Below, in pieces: positions 44,007 to 53,308 of a DNA stretch of 64,000 nt (positions within the stretch are counted from its first letter, which is position 1; each line of letters opens with the position of its first letter). A program made the translations under genes and the position numbers. Origin of the DNA: Pseudomaricurvus sp. HS19 (lineage in GTDB: Bacteria > Pseudomonadota > Gammaproteobacteria > Pseudomonadales > Cellvibrionaceae); NCBI RefSeq assembly GCF_009857815.1, contig NZ_WVVW01000003.1, positions 124,001 through 188,000 on the forward strand, read 5' to 3'. Under the pieces are notes generated by a model. It did no database searches and was not told the DNA's origin. It saw only the letters and a list, made by a program, of their open reading frames with translations.

Positions 44007-46381
44007 GGAGTCGTTCCTTGTGGTGAGGTTTGGGTAGAGCCGGCGCGCAACGCCAGACTCAGTAACCAGGTGAGCAGTATGCCGGGTAACACCGTCGCGC
44101 CGAAATAATGCAGTACCGGGGTCTGGCTCAGGGCCAGCAGGCCAAAGGCCAGAATCGAGGTCAGGGCGGAGAGGCTGACGGCGTCCCAAGCGTGGGGCTC
44201 GCCGGCACTTTCGCGCAGGAAGATGCCCGTATCCAGGCCGATGCCCAGCACCAGCAGTGCCGCCAGCAGGTGAAACAGGGTCAGGGGGTGGCCCTGCAGC
44301 GACAGCAGGCCAAAGGTCATCAGGGTACTGAGCAGGGGCAGGGCGAGAATGAGCCAGCCTCGGCGGCCGTAGCGCAGGCGCAGCAACAGGGCGATGGCCA
44401 CGGCGGCCAGCAGCATCCACTCGCTCACCGTGATGCGGTAGCTGGCCAGCAAGCCGGAGATATCCGCTACCCGGTTCACCAGTGTCACACCGCGGTATTC
44501 ATCGGCAAGGGCCTGCAGCTGTGAGTAAACGGCGGGATCGGCCACCGGCCCGAGGCTGATGACGCTGACCGCAGCCGGCAGTCCCGGGCTGGCTTCACTG
44601 TTCAGCCACAAAAAGGGCAGCAGCTGGCTGATCGGGTGGTCGGCCCAGTCGTCGGGGGTGAGCCAGCGGGGCTGGTGATTGGCCAGGTGTGCTTCGCTGG
44701 CAGAGGCGGCATCGGCGCCGGCGCCCAGGGTGGTAAACAGGTGGGCAATACCCTGCCCCTGCAACAGCTGCTGGTGCACTAGCCGGTAGTCCTGCTGCTG
44801 GCGGGCGACGGAGGGGATCACTTGTGACAGGGCCTGGTAGCTGTGCAGCTGCCGGCTGACCACCATAGTATCCAGCCGCTGGCGCAGGGCCTCTTCGGTT
44901 TGCAGCAGGGTCTCGGCATCATCGGCCTGCAGCAACAGGAAGCGGCTGGCACCGGCGCGCTGGCTCAGTTGCTGAACCCTGGCCTCATCCGCCAGCAGCG
45001 CCGCGGGCGAGCTCTGCAGGTTCTGCAGGCTGTCATCAAACCTGAGCTGGCTCAGCCCCCACAGCGCACACAGGCCAGCCACCAGTAGCAGAGCAGCCAG
45101 CCAGCGCCGCCGTGCCGCCAGGGCCGCGATGGCAGGCCAAAGGCGGGAAGTCTGTGTGGTGTCGGCAGATGGAGCCCGGGCCAGCAGGGGGAACCAGCAA
45201 ACCACAGTAAGCCAGGCGCCAATCAGGCCAATGGCGGCAAACACGGCCATTTGCCGCAGCCCCGGGAAGGGGGTCAGGGCCTGGGCGCTGTAAGCCAGCA
45301 CGCTGGTGATCAGGCCGAGGGTGATGCCCGGCAGGATGTGGTGCAGGGCGCGACCGCTTAGCTGACGCTGGGCACAGAGGTAATGCAGGGCGTAATCCAC
45401 CGATACCCCCACCAGGCTGGCACCAAACGCCAGGGTGATGATGTGCACCCGGCCGAACAGCAGCAGGCAGGCGGTCAGCGCCAGCAGCAGGCCGGCGCCG
45501 ATACTCAATAGCGGCAGTAACAGGGGGCGCGGGCTGCGGAAGTACCAGAACAGCAGCAGCACAATACCGGCCAGTGAGCCGAGGCCGATGGTGGACATCT
45601 CGCTGCGCGCCTGTTCGGCGCCGGCGGCGGCGTGAAACAGCAGTCCCGAACGCAGTAGGCGCAGTTCGTCGTCTTCCTGCAGCCTGGCCGTGGCGATGGC
45701 CGCGTCAATGGCGTTCAACAGGCGCTGCTGGTTGGCAGGATCGTAGGCGCTGCCGGCAAAGCTGGCTTGTACTACCCGGTATTGATAATCGGCGTCGCTG
45801 GCTACCAGGCCCCAGGCGTCGGGGCGGAATCCGCCCGCCGGTTGCAACTGCTGCAGCCAGCTGCCCAACAGGTTGAAAGGGTCGTCGCTGAAGGGGGCGG
45901 CCCGGGGTGGCGCCATAGGGCTGTGCAGCTGTTGCAGGCTGCGCCGGATCAGCGCCTGCTGGTCGCCGTTGTGCAGCAGTTGGCGCAGCTCCGGGGTCAG
46001 CAGTTGATAGCGGTAGGGATGGTAGAAGGTCTGCAGCTGTTGTTGCAGCTGGCTGTTGCCGCCGCTGCTGACGGCGGTGAAGTCGCCACTGCTGTTGAGG
46101 GCGTCCATAAGGCGCCGGGTGGCTGGCAGCAGTTCATCGTCGTCAGCTTTGGGGGCGCCCACCAGCAACAGGATGTCGTTGGCAAAGTGGTCGGCCATGC
46201 GTTCACTGGCCAGGTCCGCCAGCGGGGCCTGCTGGTTGGCGGGCAGCAGGGCGAGAATATTGGTATCGAAATAGTGCCCGGGGTTGGCGTCGCTGAACTT
46301 GTAGCCCAGTGCTCCACCGCAGGACAACAGCAGCAGAGCCCATACCCAGGCCTTAACCAAAGCCGGCCAACGTGCACTCAT
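44003..46381 (-). CDS. apeM: MMPL-family RND-like exporter, ApeM-like
   Basis: A 792-residue inner-membrane transporter with two halves, each with a large periplasmic domain followed by five or six helices, as in MMPL and hopanoid transporters. The GASLVGVSVDYALHYLCAQ segment in the first helix bundle and LVLGIGLDTGIFLRES in the second hold the conserved proton-relay-like acidic residues. It probably exports the aryl-polyene lipid to the periplasm. Both ends overlap neighbouring genes (LolA-like before, flavoprotein after) by ATGA. Confidence 0.9.
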   Translation of the reverse strand: MSARWPALVKAWVWALLLLSCGGALGYKFSDANPGHYFDTNILALLPANQQAPLADLASERMADHFANDILLLVGAPKADDDELLPATRRLMDALNSSGDFTAVSSGGNSQLQQQLQTFYHPYRYQLLTPELRQLLHNGDQQALIRRSLQQLHSPMAPPRAAPFSDDPFNLLGSWLQQLQPAGGFRPDAWGLVASDADYQYRVVQASFAGSAYDPANQQRLLNAIDAAIATARLQEDDELRLLRSGLLFHAAAGAEQARSEMSTIGLGSLAGIVLLLFWYFRSPRPLLLPLLSIGAGLLLALTACLLLFGRVHIITLAFGASLVGVSVDYALHYLCAQRQLSGRALHHILPGITLGLITSVLAYSAQALTPFPGLRQMAVFAAIGLIGAWLTVVCWFPLLARAPSADTTQTSRLWPAIAALAARRRWLAALLLVAGLCALWGLSQLRFDDSLQNLQSSPAALLADEARVQQLSQRAGASRFLLLQADDAETLLQTEEALRQRLDTMVVSRQLHSYQALSQVIPSVARQQQDYRLVHQQLLQGQGIAHLFTTLGAGADAASASEAHLANHQPRWLTPDDWADHPISQLLPFLWLNSEASPGLPAAVSVISLGPVADPAVYSQLQALADEYRGVTLVNRVADISGLLASYRITVSEWMLLAAVAIALLLRLRYGRRGWLILALPLLSTLMTFGLLSLQGHPLTLFHLLAALLVLGIGLDTGIFLRESAGEPHAWDAVSLSALTSILAFGLLALSQTPVLHYFGATVLPGILLTWLLSLALRAGSTQTSPQGTTP

Positions 46382-46968
46382 GGGTGTCCGTGCTCCGGTG
46401 CGAAAAATTCAATGCGGGTGCGATCGCCGCCGGGTTCCGCCAGTTGCAGGCTCTGCAGTTGTGCCCCGCCCTCCACGTCAATACGGCCGGCCACCCGGCC
46501 GATGACGTCATTGAGTGGCAGCAGTTGCAGCTGCCAGTCGTCGGCGCTGCCGCTCACCTGCAGGTCGAAATGCTGTTGCAACAGCGCCCAGTCACCCTGG
46601 AACACGGCGAGGAAAATATCGCTGATCACGCGGCTGAGGGGTTGCTCTGCGGCGCTGAGGCGAAACACTTCGCGACCGTCCTCCAGTTGCACAATGGCAT
46701 CGCGGCTGATCTGCAGTTCGCTGGCAATGGGGCTGGTGACCTGCCACAACAGAGTGTCGTCCGTGAGGGCAAAGTGCCCCTCTGACCGTAACGGGATATC
46801 CAGCCCCTGCAGGGTCTTGTTCTGCACAAAGCGCCCATTCACCGGGCCACTCTGGGCCAGGTGGCGCAACTGTTTGGGAACTGTCTTGGACGCTGTCGGG
46901 ATTTCTTCCGCCCACAGGTTACCGCTCAGTAGCCACAGCGCGATCAGCAAGGCAGCAAAAATCCTCAC
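46378..46968 (-). CDS. apeL: LolA-like periplasmic carrier, ApeL-like
   Basis: A 196-residue exported protein with a short signal peptide (IFAALLIALWLLSGNLWA). The rest matches the LolA-like half-barrel found in aryl-polyene clusters: GRFVQNKTLQGLDIPLRSEGHFALTDDTLLW and VISDIFLAVFQGDW. It should carry a lipophilic molecule across the periplasm between ApeM and the DUF3261 lipoprotein. The start is GTG 46968, overlapping the thioesterase stop (GTGA); the longer frame to 47229 is out-of-frame neighbour sequence. Confidence 0.85.
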   Translation of the reverse strand: MRIFAALLIALWLLSGNLWAEEIPTASKTVPKQLRHLAQSGPVNGRFVQNKTLQGLDIPLRSEGHFALTDDTLLWQVTSPIASELQISRDAIVQLEDGREVFRLSAAEQPLSRVISDIFLAVFQGDWALLQQHFDLQVSGSADDWQLQLLPLNDVIGRVAGRIDVEGGAQLQSLQLAEPGGDRTRIEFFAPEHGHP

Positions 46969-47390
46969 TGCGCCGACTCCGCAGCAGTGGCCTTGGCTAC
47001 CTTCTCCAGGAATACATCCGGCGAAACAAAACAGAGCTCGTGACTGCCCGCCTCCACCGCCACCTGGATGGTGTGGCCCTTGGTGAGGCGCGCACCGCTG
47101 TCGGCGTCGGTGATGCGGTAGTCGATCTTCATGCGGTTTTCCCACTCGGTGAGGGTGGCCCGCACCTTCAGGCGCTGCTGGAACAGGGCCGGTTTGACGT
47201 AGCGGATATGCAGGTCGATCACCGGCCATAAATAGCCGGTCTCGCGCATCACAATGTGGCTGTAGTCGAGCTTGTCGAACAGGGCGCAGCGGGCAATCTC
47301 GAAGTACTTGGAGTAGTGGCCGTGCCAGGCAATCTCCATGACATCGATATCGTGGAAGGGCACGGTGACTTCAATTTCAGCACTGATCAT
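46965..47390 (-). CDS. apeK: Acyl thioesterase (4HBT type), ApeK-like
   Basis: A 141-residue hot-dog thioesterase of the 4-hydroxybenzoyl-CoA/YbgC type. VPFHDIDVMEIAWHGHYSKYFEIARC carries the catalytic Asp and the following conserved helix. In aryl-polyene clusters ApeK hydrolyses acyl-ACP, probably editing stalled chains or releasing the polyene acid. It lies 15 bases after the ammonia-lyase gene and overlaps the LolA-like gene. Confidence 0.9.
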   Translation of the reverse strand: MISAEIEVTVPFHDIDVMEIAWHGHYSKYFEIARCALFDKLDYSHIVMRETGYLWPVIDLHIRYVKPALFQQRLKVRATLTEWENRMKIDYRITDADSGARLTKGHTIQVAVEAGSHELCFVSPDVFLEKVAKATAAESAQ

Positions 47391-47405
47391 GGCGCAACGC
47401 TCCTG

Positions 47406-48944
47406 TTAGTCCTTGTCGCTGTAGAGAGACCAGCTGCCCTGCTGGATCTGCTCAATCAACTGCCGCAGCTCGTTCTCCAGCGCACGGTCTTCTGCCAGCG
47501 TGGGACTGGTTTCGCGCACCCAGGCCAGGGTCTCCAGCAGTTCGCTGCCAATCTTTTCCTCTGCCAGGTCACCCTGACGCAGGCGCAGCTCCAGACCCTG
47601 GCAGCAGGCCAGCAGTACCGCTGCAGCCACCTGCTCGGTGAGCTGCAGGGCGCGCAGGCAGTCGCGGGCGGCGATGGTGCCCATGCTCACCTTGTCCTGG
47701 TTGTGGCACTCGGTGGAGCGGGAGAAGACGCTGGCGGGCATGGTTTGCTTGAGCGCCTCGGCGGTCCAGGCGGAAACGCCGATCTGCACAGCCTTGAAGC
47801 CGTGGTTAATAGCGGCACGCTCGCCGGTGGCGCCGGACAAATTGGCCGGCAGGCCGTGGTTGAACTTGGTATCCATCATCTGCGCCATCTGCCGGTCCAG
47901 CAGGTCGGCGATATTGGCCACCGCGGTCTTCAGGGAGTCCATGGCGAAGGCGATATGGCCGCCGTAGAAGTGGCCGCCGTGCAGTACGTGCTCACCCTCG
48001 GCGTCGATAATGGGGTTGTCGTTGGCGCTGTTGAGTTCGTTTTCGATGAACTGGCGCAGCCACGGCAGGCTGTCCTGCAGCACACCAATCACATGGGGCG
48101 CGCAGCGCAGGGAGTAGCGATCCTGCAGGCGGTTGGGGTTGCGTGGCGGCTCACCGGCGTGCAGGTCACGGCGCAGCCAGCTGGCGATCTGCTGCTGGCC
48201 GGGGTGGGGTTTGACGGCAAACAACGCCTCGTCGAAGTGGTGGGCATTGCCGTCCAGCACCAGGGTGGCAATCGCCGTGATGCGGGTGGCCAGGCGCGAC
48301 AGGTAGTCGGCGCGGGCGTAGGCCAGGCAGGCGAGACCGGTCATCACAGCGGTGCCGTTCATGATCGCCAGCCCCTCTTTCGGGCGCAGTCGGTGCGGTT
48401 CGATACCCAGCTCGGCAAACACCTCGGCGGTGGGCCGGCGCTGGCCACGCCAGAACACCTCGCGCTCGCCGCAGAGCACGGCGGCCACGTAGGAGAGCGG
48501 CGTCAGGTCGCCACTGGCGCCGACAGAGCCCTCTTCCGGAATCACCGGCATGATGTCTTCCTGCAGCAGGCGGGTCAGTTGCTGCAGCAGCTCCACGCTG
48601 ACACCGGAGTAGCCGCGGGTCAGTGAATTGAGGCGCGCGGTGACCACCGCCCGCGCCTGCAGGGGCGACAGCACATTGCCGAGGCCGCAGCCGTGGAAGG
48701 TGTAGAGGTGGCGCGGCAGGTCCGCCACCAGCTGGGGTGGAATGCTGGTGGTGCAGGAGTCGCCGTAGCCGGTGGTGACGCCGTAGATAACGCCGTCCTC
48801 TTCCAGCAGGGTCTGCAGGAACTGGCTGCCGCGGGCAATCTGTTGCAGGAAGGCGGGGTCATCGCTCAGGGCGACCGCTGGTTTCTGGCAGGCAATGTGC
48901 TGCACATCCTCGATGGTGAGGGGCTTATGGTCAAAAATAATCAT
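47406..48944 (-). CDS. Aromatic amino-acid ammonia-lyase (HAL/PAL/TAL family)
   Basis: A 512-residue MIO enzyme that removes ammonia from an aromatic amino acid. The MIO tripeptide Ala143-Ser144-Gly145 lies in GSVGASGDLTPLSY, and Tyr54 in VIYGVTTGYG is the usual catalytic tyrosine. FSRSTECHNQDKVSMGT is the conserved C-terminal loop. Phe83-His84 (TFHGCGLG) occupy the position that sets selectivity; this is neither the Ser-His of histidine lyases nor the His-Leu of the classic bacterial tyrosine lyase, so the substrate is open. In this cluster tyrosine or phenylalanine is likely, giving coumarate or cinnamate as polyene starter. It is inserted between the apeJ-like and apeK-like genes. Confidence 0.9.
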   Translation of the reverse strand: MIIFDHKPLTIEDVQHIACQKPAVALSDDPAFLQQIARGSQFLQTLLEEDGVIYGVTTGYGDSCTTSIPPQLVADLPRHLYTFHGCGLGNVLSPLQARAVVTARLNSLTRGYSGVSVELLQQLTRLLQEDIMPVIPEEGSVGASGDLTPLSYVAAVLCGEREVFWRGQRRPTAEVFAELGIEPHRLRPKEGLAIMNGTAVMTGLACLAYARADYLSRLATRITAIATLVLDGNAHHFDEALFAVKPHPGQQQIASWLRRDLHAGEPPRNPNRLQDRYSLRCAPHVIGVLQDSLPWLRQFIENELNSANDNPIIDAEGEHVLHGGHFYGGHIAFAMDSLKTAVANIADLLDRQMAQMMDTKFNHGLPANLSGATGERAAINHGFKAVQIGVSAWTAEALKQTMPASVFSRSTECHNQDKVSMGTIAARDCLRALQLTEQVAAAVLLACCQGLELRLRQGDLAEEKIGSELLETLAWVRETSPTLAEDRALENELRQLIEQIQQGSWSLYSDKD

Positions 48945-49927
48945 GGTTTCGGCGAAGTTGATTCGGCATCCGTGTTTTGCAGATGCCAGAAAGGGTAGAA
49001 GTTATACCACTGCAGCGGCGCCAGCCGGCAGAAGTGTGTCAAGGAATCGGCCCATTGCTGCACATAGACACCCAGCTCCTGCTGGCGGCGGGCACGGGGC
49101 AGTATGATTTGTTCTGCCAGCAGGTCCATATGCAGATCCCAACGTGGCTTGCGGCTGTTGCTGTCACGCAGGCAGAAGATGGAGAGCATGGGACAGCGCA
49201 GGATGCTGGCCAGAATAAAGGGGCCGGAGGGAAAATCACAGGGATGGCCAAGAAAGTTGGCGCGGGTGGTGTTCTTGCCCCCGCTGACGGGAATGCGGTC
49301 GCCGGCGATGACGATAAACTCGCCCCGGTCCAGCTTCTCCTGCAGCATGATGGCGGTGGCCGGTCCCATCTCGGTCACCTGAATGATATTCATCTGACTG
49401 TTGCTGCCGGCCTTTTTCAGCATGCTGTTGAACTTGGCGGCGTGGGCATTGTGCATCAGCACATTCATGGTGAGGTTGGTGTTGAGTTGTGCCAGCGCCC
49501 GGCAGATCTCCAGGTTGCCCAGATGGGAGCCAATCAGCAGGGCACCGCGTCCCTCCTGTGCCAGCCGGTCAACCCACTCGTGGCCGTGGAAGCGGATGGC
49601 ATTGAGCCCGATGTCACCCTGCCATACCGCCAGCTTGTCCAGCAGGCTCTCCCCGAAACTGAGAAAGTGGCGGAAGCTGTCGTACAGGCGACCGTAGCGC
49701 GGCTGGTAACAGCCGGAGGTGCGCAGGTATTGCAGATATTGCAGTGAGGCCTGGCGGGCCGTGCGGCGACCGGCAAAAAAATAGACGATGACCGGGAAGA
49801 GCGCGATGCGAAAGGGAATGCGACCGAACCAGCGGTAGACCCAAAACAGGAATTTCATGCCGGCAGTGGCGCCGGCCTCGCCCATCTGAGCCCAGTGCTG
49901 TGGTTTGTGCGGTTGCGGAGTGGTCAC
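48941..49927 (-). CDS. Lysophospholipid acyltransferase-like protein (ApeJ C-terminal half)
   Basis: A 328-residue membrane-associated acyltransferase of the LpxL/HtrB-like group. The catalytic H-x4-E type motif is in GSHLGNLEICRAL, and AGDRIPVSGG is a second conserved block. There is a hydrophobic N-terminal segment (FLFWVYRWFGRIPFRIALFPVIVYF). In E. coli this domain is fused to the glycosyltransferase as ApeJ; here it is a separate gene starting at GTG 49927, two bases past the glycosyltransferase stop. It probably acylates a lipid or sugar that anchors the polyene in the membrane. Confidence 0.85.
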   Translation of the reverse strand: MTTPQPHKPQHWAQMGEAGATAGMKFLFWVYRWFGRIPFRIALFPVIVYFFAGRRTARQASLQYLQYLRTSGCYQPRYGRLYDSFRHFLSFGESLLDKLAVWQGDIGLNAIRFHGHEWVDRLAQEGRGALLIGSHLGNLEICRALAQLNTNLTMNVLMHNAHAAKFNSMLKKAGSNSQMNIIQVTEMGPATAIMLQEKLDRGEFIVIAGDRIPVSGGKNTTRANFLGHPCDFPSGPFILASILRCPMLSIFCLRDSNSRKPRWDLHMDLLAEQIILPRARRQQELGVYVQQWADSLTHFCRLAPLQWYNFYPFWHLQNTDAESTSPKP

Positions 49928-49929
49928 GG

Positions 49930-50670
49930 TCAGGCTCCCCGGCGTCCGCGCAGCAGCCACAGCGGCGCGCGCCACAACATGCCGAAGAACAGGCGTGCGT
50001 GCATCTTGCTGATCAGCCAGTTGTCGGCCCAGCCGCGGAAGTGGGACACACCATCCTCGGGGTAGTGCACACGAATGGGCAACTGCTCCACCGGCGCACC
50101 GCTCCAGAACCAGCGCACAATAAATTCGATATCGAAATCCATACGTTCGCCGATATGTTCACGGGCCGTCAGCCGGCAGGTGTACTCCAGCGGGTAGACA
50201 CGGAAGCCGCACATGGAGTCAGTGATGGCCAGAGACAGGGTGTTGATCCACACCCACACGTGGGTCAGGTAGCGGCTGTAGTAACGGACTTTGGGAACAC
50301 TCTCGTCGTAGAGCGGGTAGCCGGCAACCAGCGCATGGGGGTGCTCCCTGGCGAGATCGAGAAAGCGACCGATGGCGCCGGTATCGTGTTGGCCGTCGGC
50401 GTCGATCTGCAGGGCGTGGCTGAACCCCAGGTGGCGGGCAAACAGGAAACCGGCTTTCACCGCCCCGCCCTTGCCGCGGTTTTGCGGCAGGCGCTGCAGG
50501 TGCACCCGGGGATCGGCGGCTGCCAGTTGCCGCAGCAGGGCGGCACACTGCGGCTCACTGCCGTCGTCAATCAGTACCACCGGCAGGTCGAGGGCGCGCA
50601 CCTCAGCTACCGTGTTGGCAATCACCGCCGGGTGGTTATAGACCGGGATCAGGACACAGGGGTTAAACAC
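49930..50670 (-). CDS. apeJ: Family 2 glycosyltransferase (ApeJ N-terminal half)
   Basis: A 246-residue GT-A fold enzyme. The nucleotide-sugar motifs are VLIPVYNHPAVI, VVLIDDGSEPQC and IDADGQHD, the last with the metal-binding DxD-like site. A distal RMDFDIEFIVRWFW block completes the domain. It probably adds a sugar to the lipid carrier or head of the polyene. It starts at GTG 50670 inside the ligase stop codon region (8-base overlap) and directly precedes the acyltransferase gene. Together the two correspond to the one-piece ApeJ of enteric clusters. Confidence 0.87.
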   Translation of the reverse strand: MFNPCVLIPVYNHPAVIANTVAEVRALDLPVVLIDDGSEPQCAALLRQLAAADPRVHLQRLPQNRGKGGAVKAGFLFARHLGFSHALQIDADGQHDTGAIGRFLDLAREHPHALVAGYPLYDESVPKVRYYSRYLTHVWVWINTLSLAITDSMCGFRVYPLEYTCRLTAREHIGERMDFDIEFIVRWFWSGAPVEQLPIRVHYPEDGVSHFRGWADNWLISKMHARLFFGMLWRAPLWLLRGRRGA

Positions 50671-52483
50671 CGGCGCACTCCCCGTCCGCCGGGTCGGTCA
50701 GGTTGAACACCAGCCGACCGGAGGAGAACACTTGCTCGTCGTGGAAGTAGCGGAAGCTCAGTTTGCCGCTGTCGCGGTTCCAGTTCAGTTCCAGGGTGGC
50801 CTCCCGCTCCGGGCGCATCACCTGCTGGAACTTGATGACCTCAAGACGGGCAAACTGCGCCAGTGGCGTGCCGCAGTGAAGGTGGCCAAAGTGGGCGGCC
50901 CATTGCACCTGCACCACCCCGGGCAGGATGGGGGTGCCGGGAAAATGACCATCGAACCAGATCAGCCCGGCGGAGGGCTTCAGGCGGATCTGCCAGCTGC
51001 ACTCGTTGAGCTGCCGGGTCTCCAGCAGCTCCGGCAGGCGGTTGCGGGTATCCGGTTGATTGCTGTCCATAAACAGGGCCTGTAGCGCGGCCAGTGGCAA
51101 TTTACCCTGGCTGTTGCGTGGTAACTGGTCAACAAAACGCCAGCGCCGGGGCAGCACCGGGGTTTCAAAGTAGTGCCCCAGCCACTCACGCAGCTGCCGG
51201 CACAGACTGGCTTTGCCCAACTGTTGCAGGGCTTCCAGGCCCTCGGTGGTGAGGCGGGCTGCCACCGCAGTAGTGGTGCGGTGGCCGTCCAGAACTAGGA
51301 CCGCCACCTCCTCCAGCCAGGGGTGTTGTTGCAGCTGCTGCTCCAGCCCGGAGAGCGACACCCGCTTGCCTTCAATCTTGGCAATACGGTCCAGGCGTCC
51401 CAGCAGGCGGAAACGACCGTCGGCCACGATCTCGGCGCGGTCACCGGTGGTGTACCAGTCGTCGCTGGCAAACAGCGGCGAGCGCAGCTGCAGCGCGCCT
51501 GCCGTCTCATCATTGGTATCGCCACGGACATCAATGCCGGGCAGTGGCTGCCAGAATTCGCTGTCGCCCTGACGGCGCCAGGCGATGCCACCGGTTTCGG
51601 AGCTGCCGTAGATTTCCGTGACCGGGCAGCCCAACTGGCGACCGGCCTGCAGGCTGGCCTCCTGCGACAGCGGCGCGGTGGAAGATATCACCAGTCGCCA
51701 CGGGCTCTGATTTTGTCCATCCGGGCCCTGTGCGGCTGGCCAGTCCAGGCTGGCGGGCAGGCGGGTCAGGTGGGTGGGGGTGGTGACCAGCACCAGCGCC
51801 TGCTGCTGCCGGCCCTGTACCAGCAGGTCTTCCGGGTAGTGACAACATTCGCTCAGCAGTGGGCGCTGGCCGGTGAGCGGCCACAGCACCCGCCACAGCA
51901 GGCCGTAGATATGCTGGTGGCTGACGGTCCCTGCCACCAGCGCCGTGCCGGCCTGGTGGCCGAACAGCTGCTCGTGCATGGCCAGCTCTCCATCCAGCTG
52001 CGCCAGTCGGTAGGGTACGGTTTTGGGCTCACCGGTGGTGCCACTGGTGAGCACCACGACTGCCAGCTGCTCCAGGTCGAGAGCGTTGGAGGCGGTGGCT
52101 GGTAACGCAGTCTCGCTGGCAGCGACCGGCTTCGGGATCAGGGGCAGTGAACCGGTGTGTTCGAAGTCCCCCAGTAGCGCTCCGGCTCGTTGGCTTACCA
52201 GTTCCACTGTGGCCGGCAGGCGGTCACCGCACAGCAGCGCCACCTTGCCACTGTGCCACAGCGCCAGCAGGGCGGCGGCGAACTCAAGGCTGTCCTGCAG
52301 CCACACCGCTACGGTGGTGGCCGGGCAGCTGGTCAGCTGCTGTTGCCACTGGGCCACTCGCTGGCGCAGCTGCAGCCAGCTGACGGTATTACCATTGGCG
52401 ATGGCCACGGTTTGCGTGTCACTGGCGGGCGCGTACAGCAGCTGGCTCAGAGGAGTGCGGGATCGGTTGCCGGTATCAGTCAT
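50663..52483 (-). CDS. apeH: Fused AMP-dependent ligase + 3-hydroxyacyl-ACP dehydratase (ApeH-ApeI fusion)
   Basis: A 606-residue fusion. Residues 1-470 are an ANL ligase that activates the aryl starter acid and loads it on an ACP; the P-loop is VVLTSGTTGEPKTV, and YGSSETGGIAWR and RLDRIAKIEGKRVSL are the A5 and hinge motifs. The last 110 residues are a hot-dog dehydratase with FDGHFPGTPILPGVVQVQWA, as in ApeI. In E. coli the two are separate neighbours, so fusion fits their order. The start is ATG 52483, overlapping the stop of the membrane protein gene by ATGA. With the ammonia-lyase nearby, the starter is probably a cinnamate or hydroxybenzoate-type acid. Confidence 0.88.
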   Translation of the reverse strand: MTDTGNRSRTPLSQLLYAPASDTQTVAIANGNTVSWLQLRQRVAQWQQQLTSCPATTVAVWLQDSLEFAAALLALWHSGKVALLCGDRLPATVELVSQRAGALLGDFEHTGSLPLIPKPVAASETALPATASNALDLEQLAVVVLTSGTTGEPKTVPYRLAQLDGELAMHEQLFGHQAGTALVAGTVSHQHIYGLLWRVLWPLTGQRPLLSECCHYPEDLLVQGRQQQALVLVTTPTHLTRLPASLDWPAAQGPDGQNQSPWRLVISSTAPLSQEASLQAGRQLGCPVTEIYGSSETGGIAWRRQGDSEFWQPLPGIDVRGDTNDETAGALQLRSPLFASDDWYTTGDRAEIVADGRFRLLGRLDRIAKIEGKRVSLSGLEQQLQQHPWLEEVAVLVLDGHRTTTAVAARLTTEGLEALQQLGKASLCRQLREWLGHYFETPVLPRRWRFVDQLPRNSQGKLPLAALQALFMDSNQPDTRNRLPELLETRQLNECSWQIRLKPSAGLIWFDGHFPGTPILPGVVQVQWAAHFGHLHCGTPLAQFARLEVIKFQQVMRPEREATLELNWNRDSGKLSFRYFHDEQVFSSGRLVFNLTDPADGECAGV

Positions 52484-53028
52484 ACAGCGTTTTTCCGGAC
52501 GCGCTGGCGCACCAGCCACTCAATGGCAAACAGCAGTCCTATCAACAGATAGGAAATCAGGCCGTTATAGAGGGCCCAGACGGCATCGCTGGCAAAGATG
52601 GTAAGCCCGGCAATGGTGCCATTGAGGATAAAAAACAGGCACCAGACCACAGTCACCTTGCGGGTATAGGCGATAGCGTGGGGGGGCAGCTCAGGCTCCT
52701 GCAGGCGGGCCATGCGCTCAATCACGGTGGGGGGGGAGATCAGGCTGAAGCCAAACACCAGCAGCATGCTGACATTGATGGCGACCGGGTAAAACTTGAT
52801 GCCGAGGGTGCTCTGTTGCAGCCAGGACCAGGCGGCCAGGACCAGGCAAATGACCACCCACAGCCAGCCGCTGCGATTGCCCTTGAGGGCCCGCAGCAGG
52901 TGGATGACACCTATGGCCACCAGCAGCAGGGGCAGCCATTCGCGGTAGTCGCTCTGCACACCCAGGTAGATGGCCAGCGGATAGAGGGCCACCAGCAGCG
53001 CCAGGCCTGCCTTTAACAGCAGTTTCAT
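52480..53028 (-). CDS. apeG: COG4648-type membrane protein, ApeG-like
   Basis: A 182-residue inner-membrane protein with five or six hydrophobic segments. The RMARLQEPELPPHAIAYTRKVTVVWCLFFILNG block is the signature of the COG4648 proteins of aryl-polyene clusters. The function is not known; a role in anchoring the synthase complex or lipid transfer has been suggested in general terms. It lies between the second ACP gene (4 bases) and the ligase gene (overlap). The letter assignment rests on gene order. Confidence 0.8.
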   Translation of the reverse strand: MKLLLKAGLALLVALYPLAIYLGVQSDYREWLPLLLVAIGVIHLLRALKGNRSGWLWVVICLVLAAWSWLQQSTLGIKFYPVAINVSMLLVFGFSLISPPTVIERMARLQEPELPPHAIAYTRKVTVVWCLFFILNGTIAGLTIFASDAVWALYNGLISYLLIGLLFAIEWLVRQRVRKNAV

Positions 53029-53032
53029 GGGC

Positions 53033-53296
53033 TTACTGTTGTTTCAGCAGCAGCTCGACGGCTTCCACCACGTCCTGCACGGTGCGTACGGACTTAAAGG
53101 CTTCGGGTTGGATTTTCTTGCCGGTCCACTGCTTCAGCTCCACCACCAGGTCGACGGCGTCGATACTGTCGATGTCCAGGTCCTGATAGAGGTGTGATTC
53201 GGGGGTGATGTCGTCGGCATCCAGTTCAAACAGGCGCACCATGGCGTCGACGATGTACTGGTAAATCTCGGCCTGTGTTTGTGGAATCTTGTTCAT
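53033..53296 (-). CDS. apeF: Acyl carrier protein, ApeF-like
   Basis: An 87-residue carrier protein with the attachment serine Ser44 in DLDIDSIDAVDL. The rest is typical (FELDADDITPESHLYQDL). In the enteric system ApeE and ApeF are both needed, one carrying the growing polyene. It lies 12 bases after ApeE. This is one of three ACP genes in the cluster. Confidence 0.92.
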   Translation of the reverse strand: MNKIPQTQAEIYQYIVDAMVRLFELDADDITPESHLYQDLDIDSIDAVDLVVELKQWTGKKIQPEAFKSVRTVQDVVEAVELLLKQQ

Positions 53297-53308
53297 GCTA
53301 CCTTCCCC

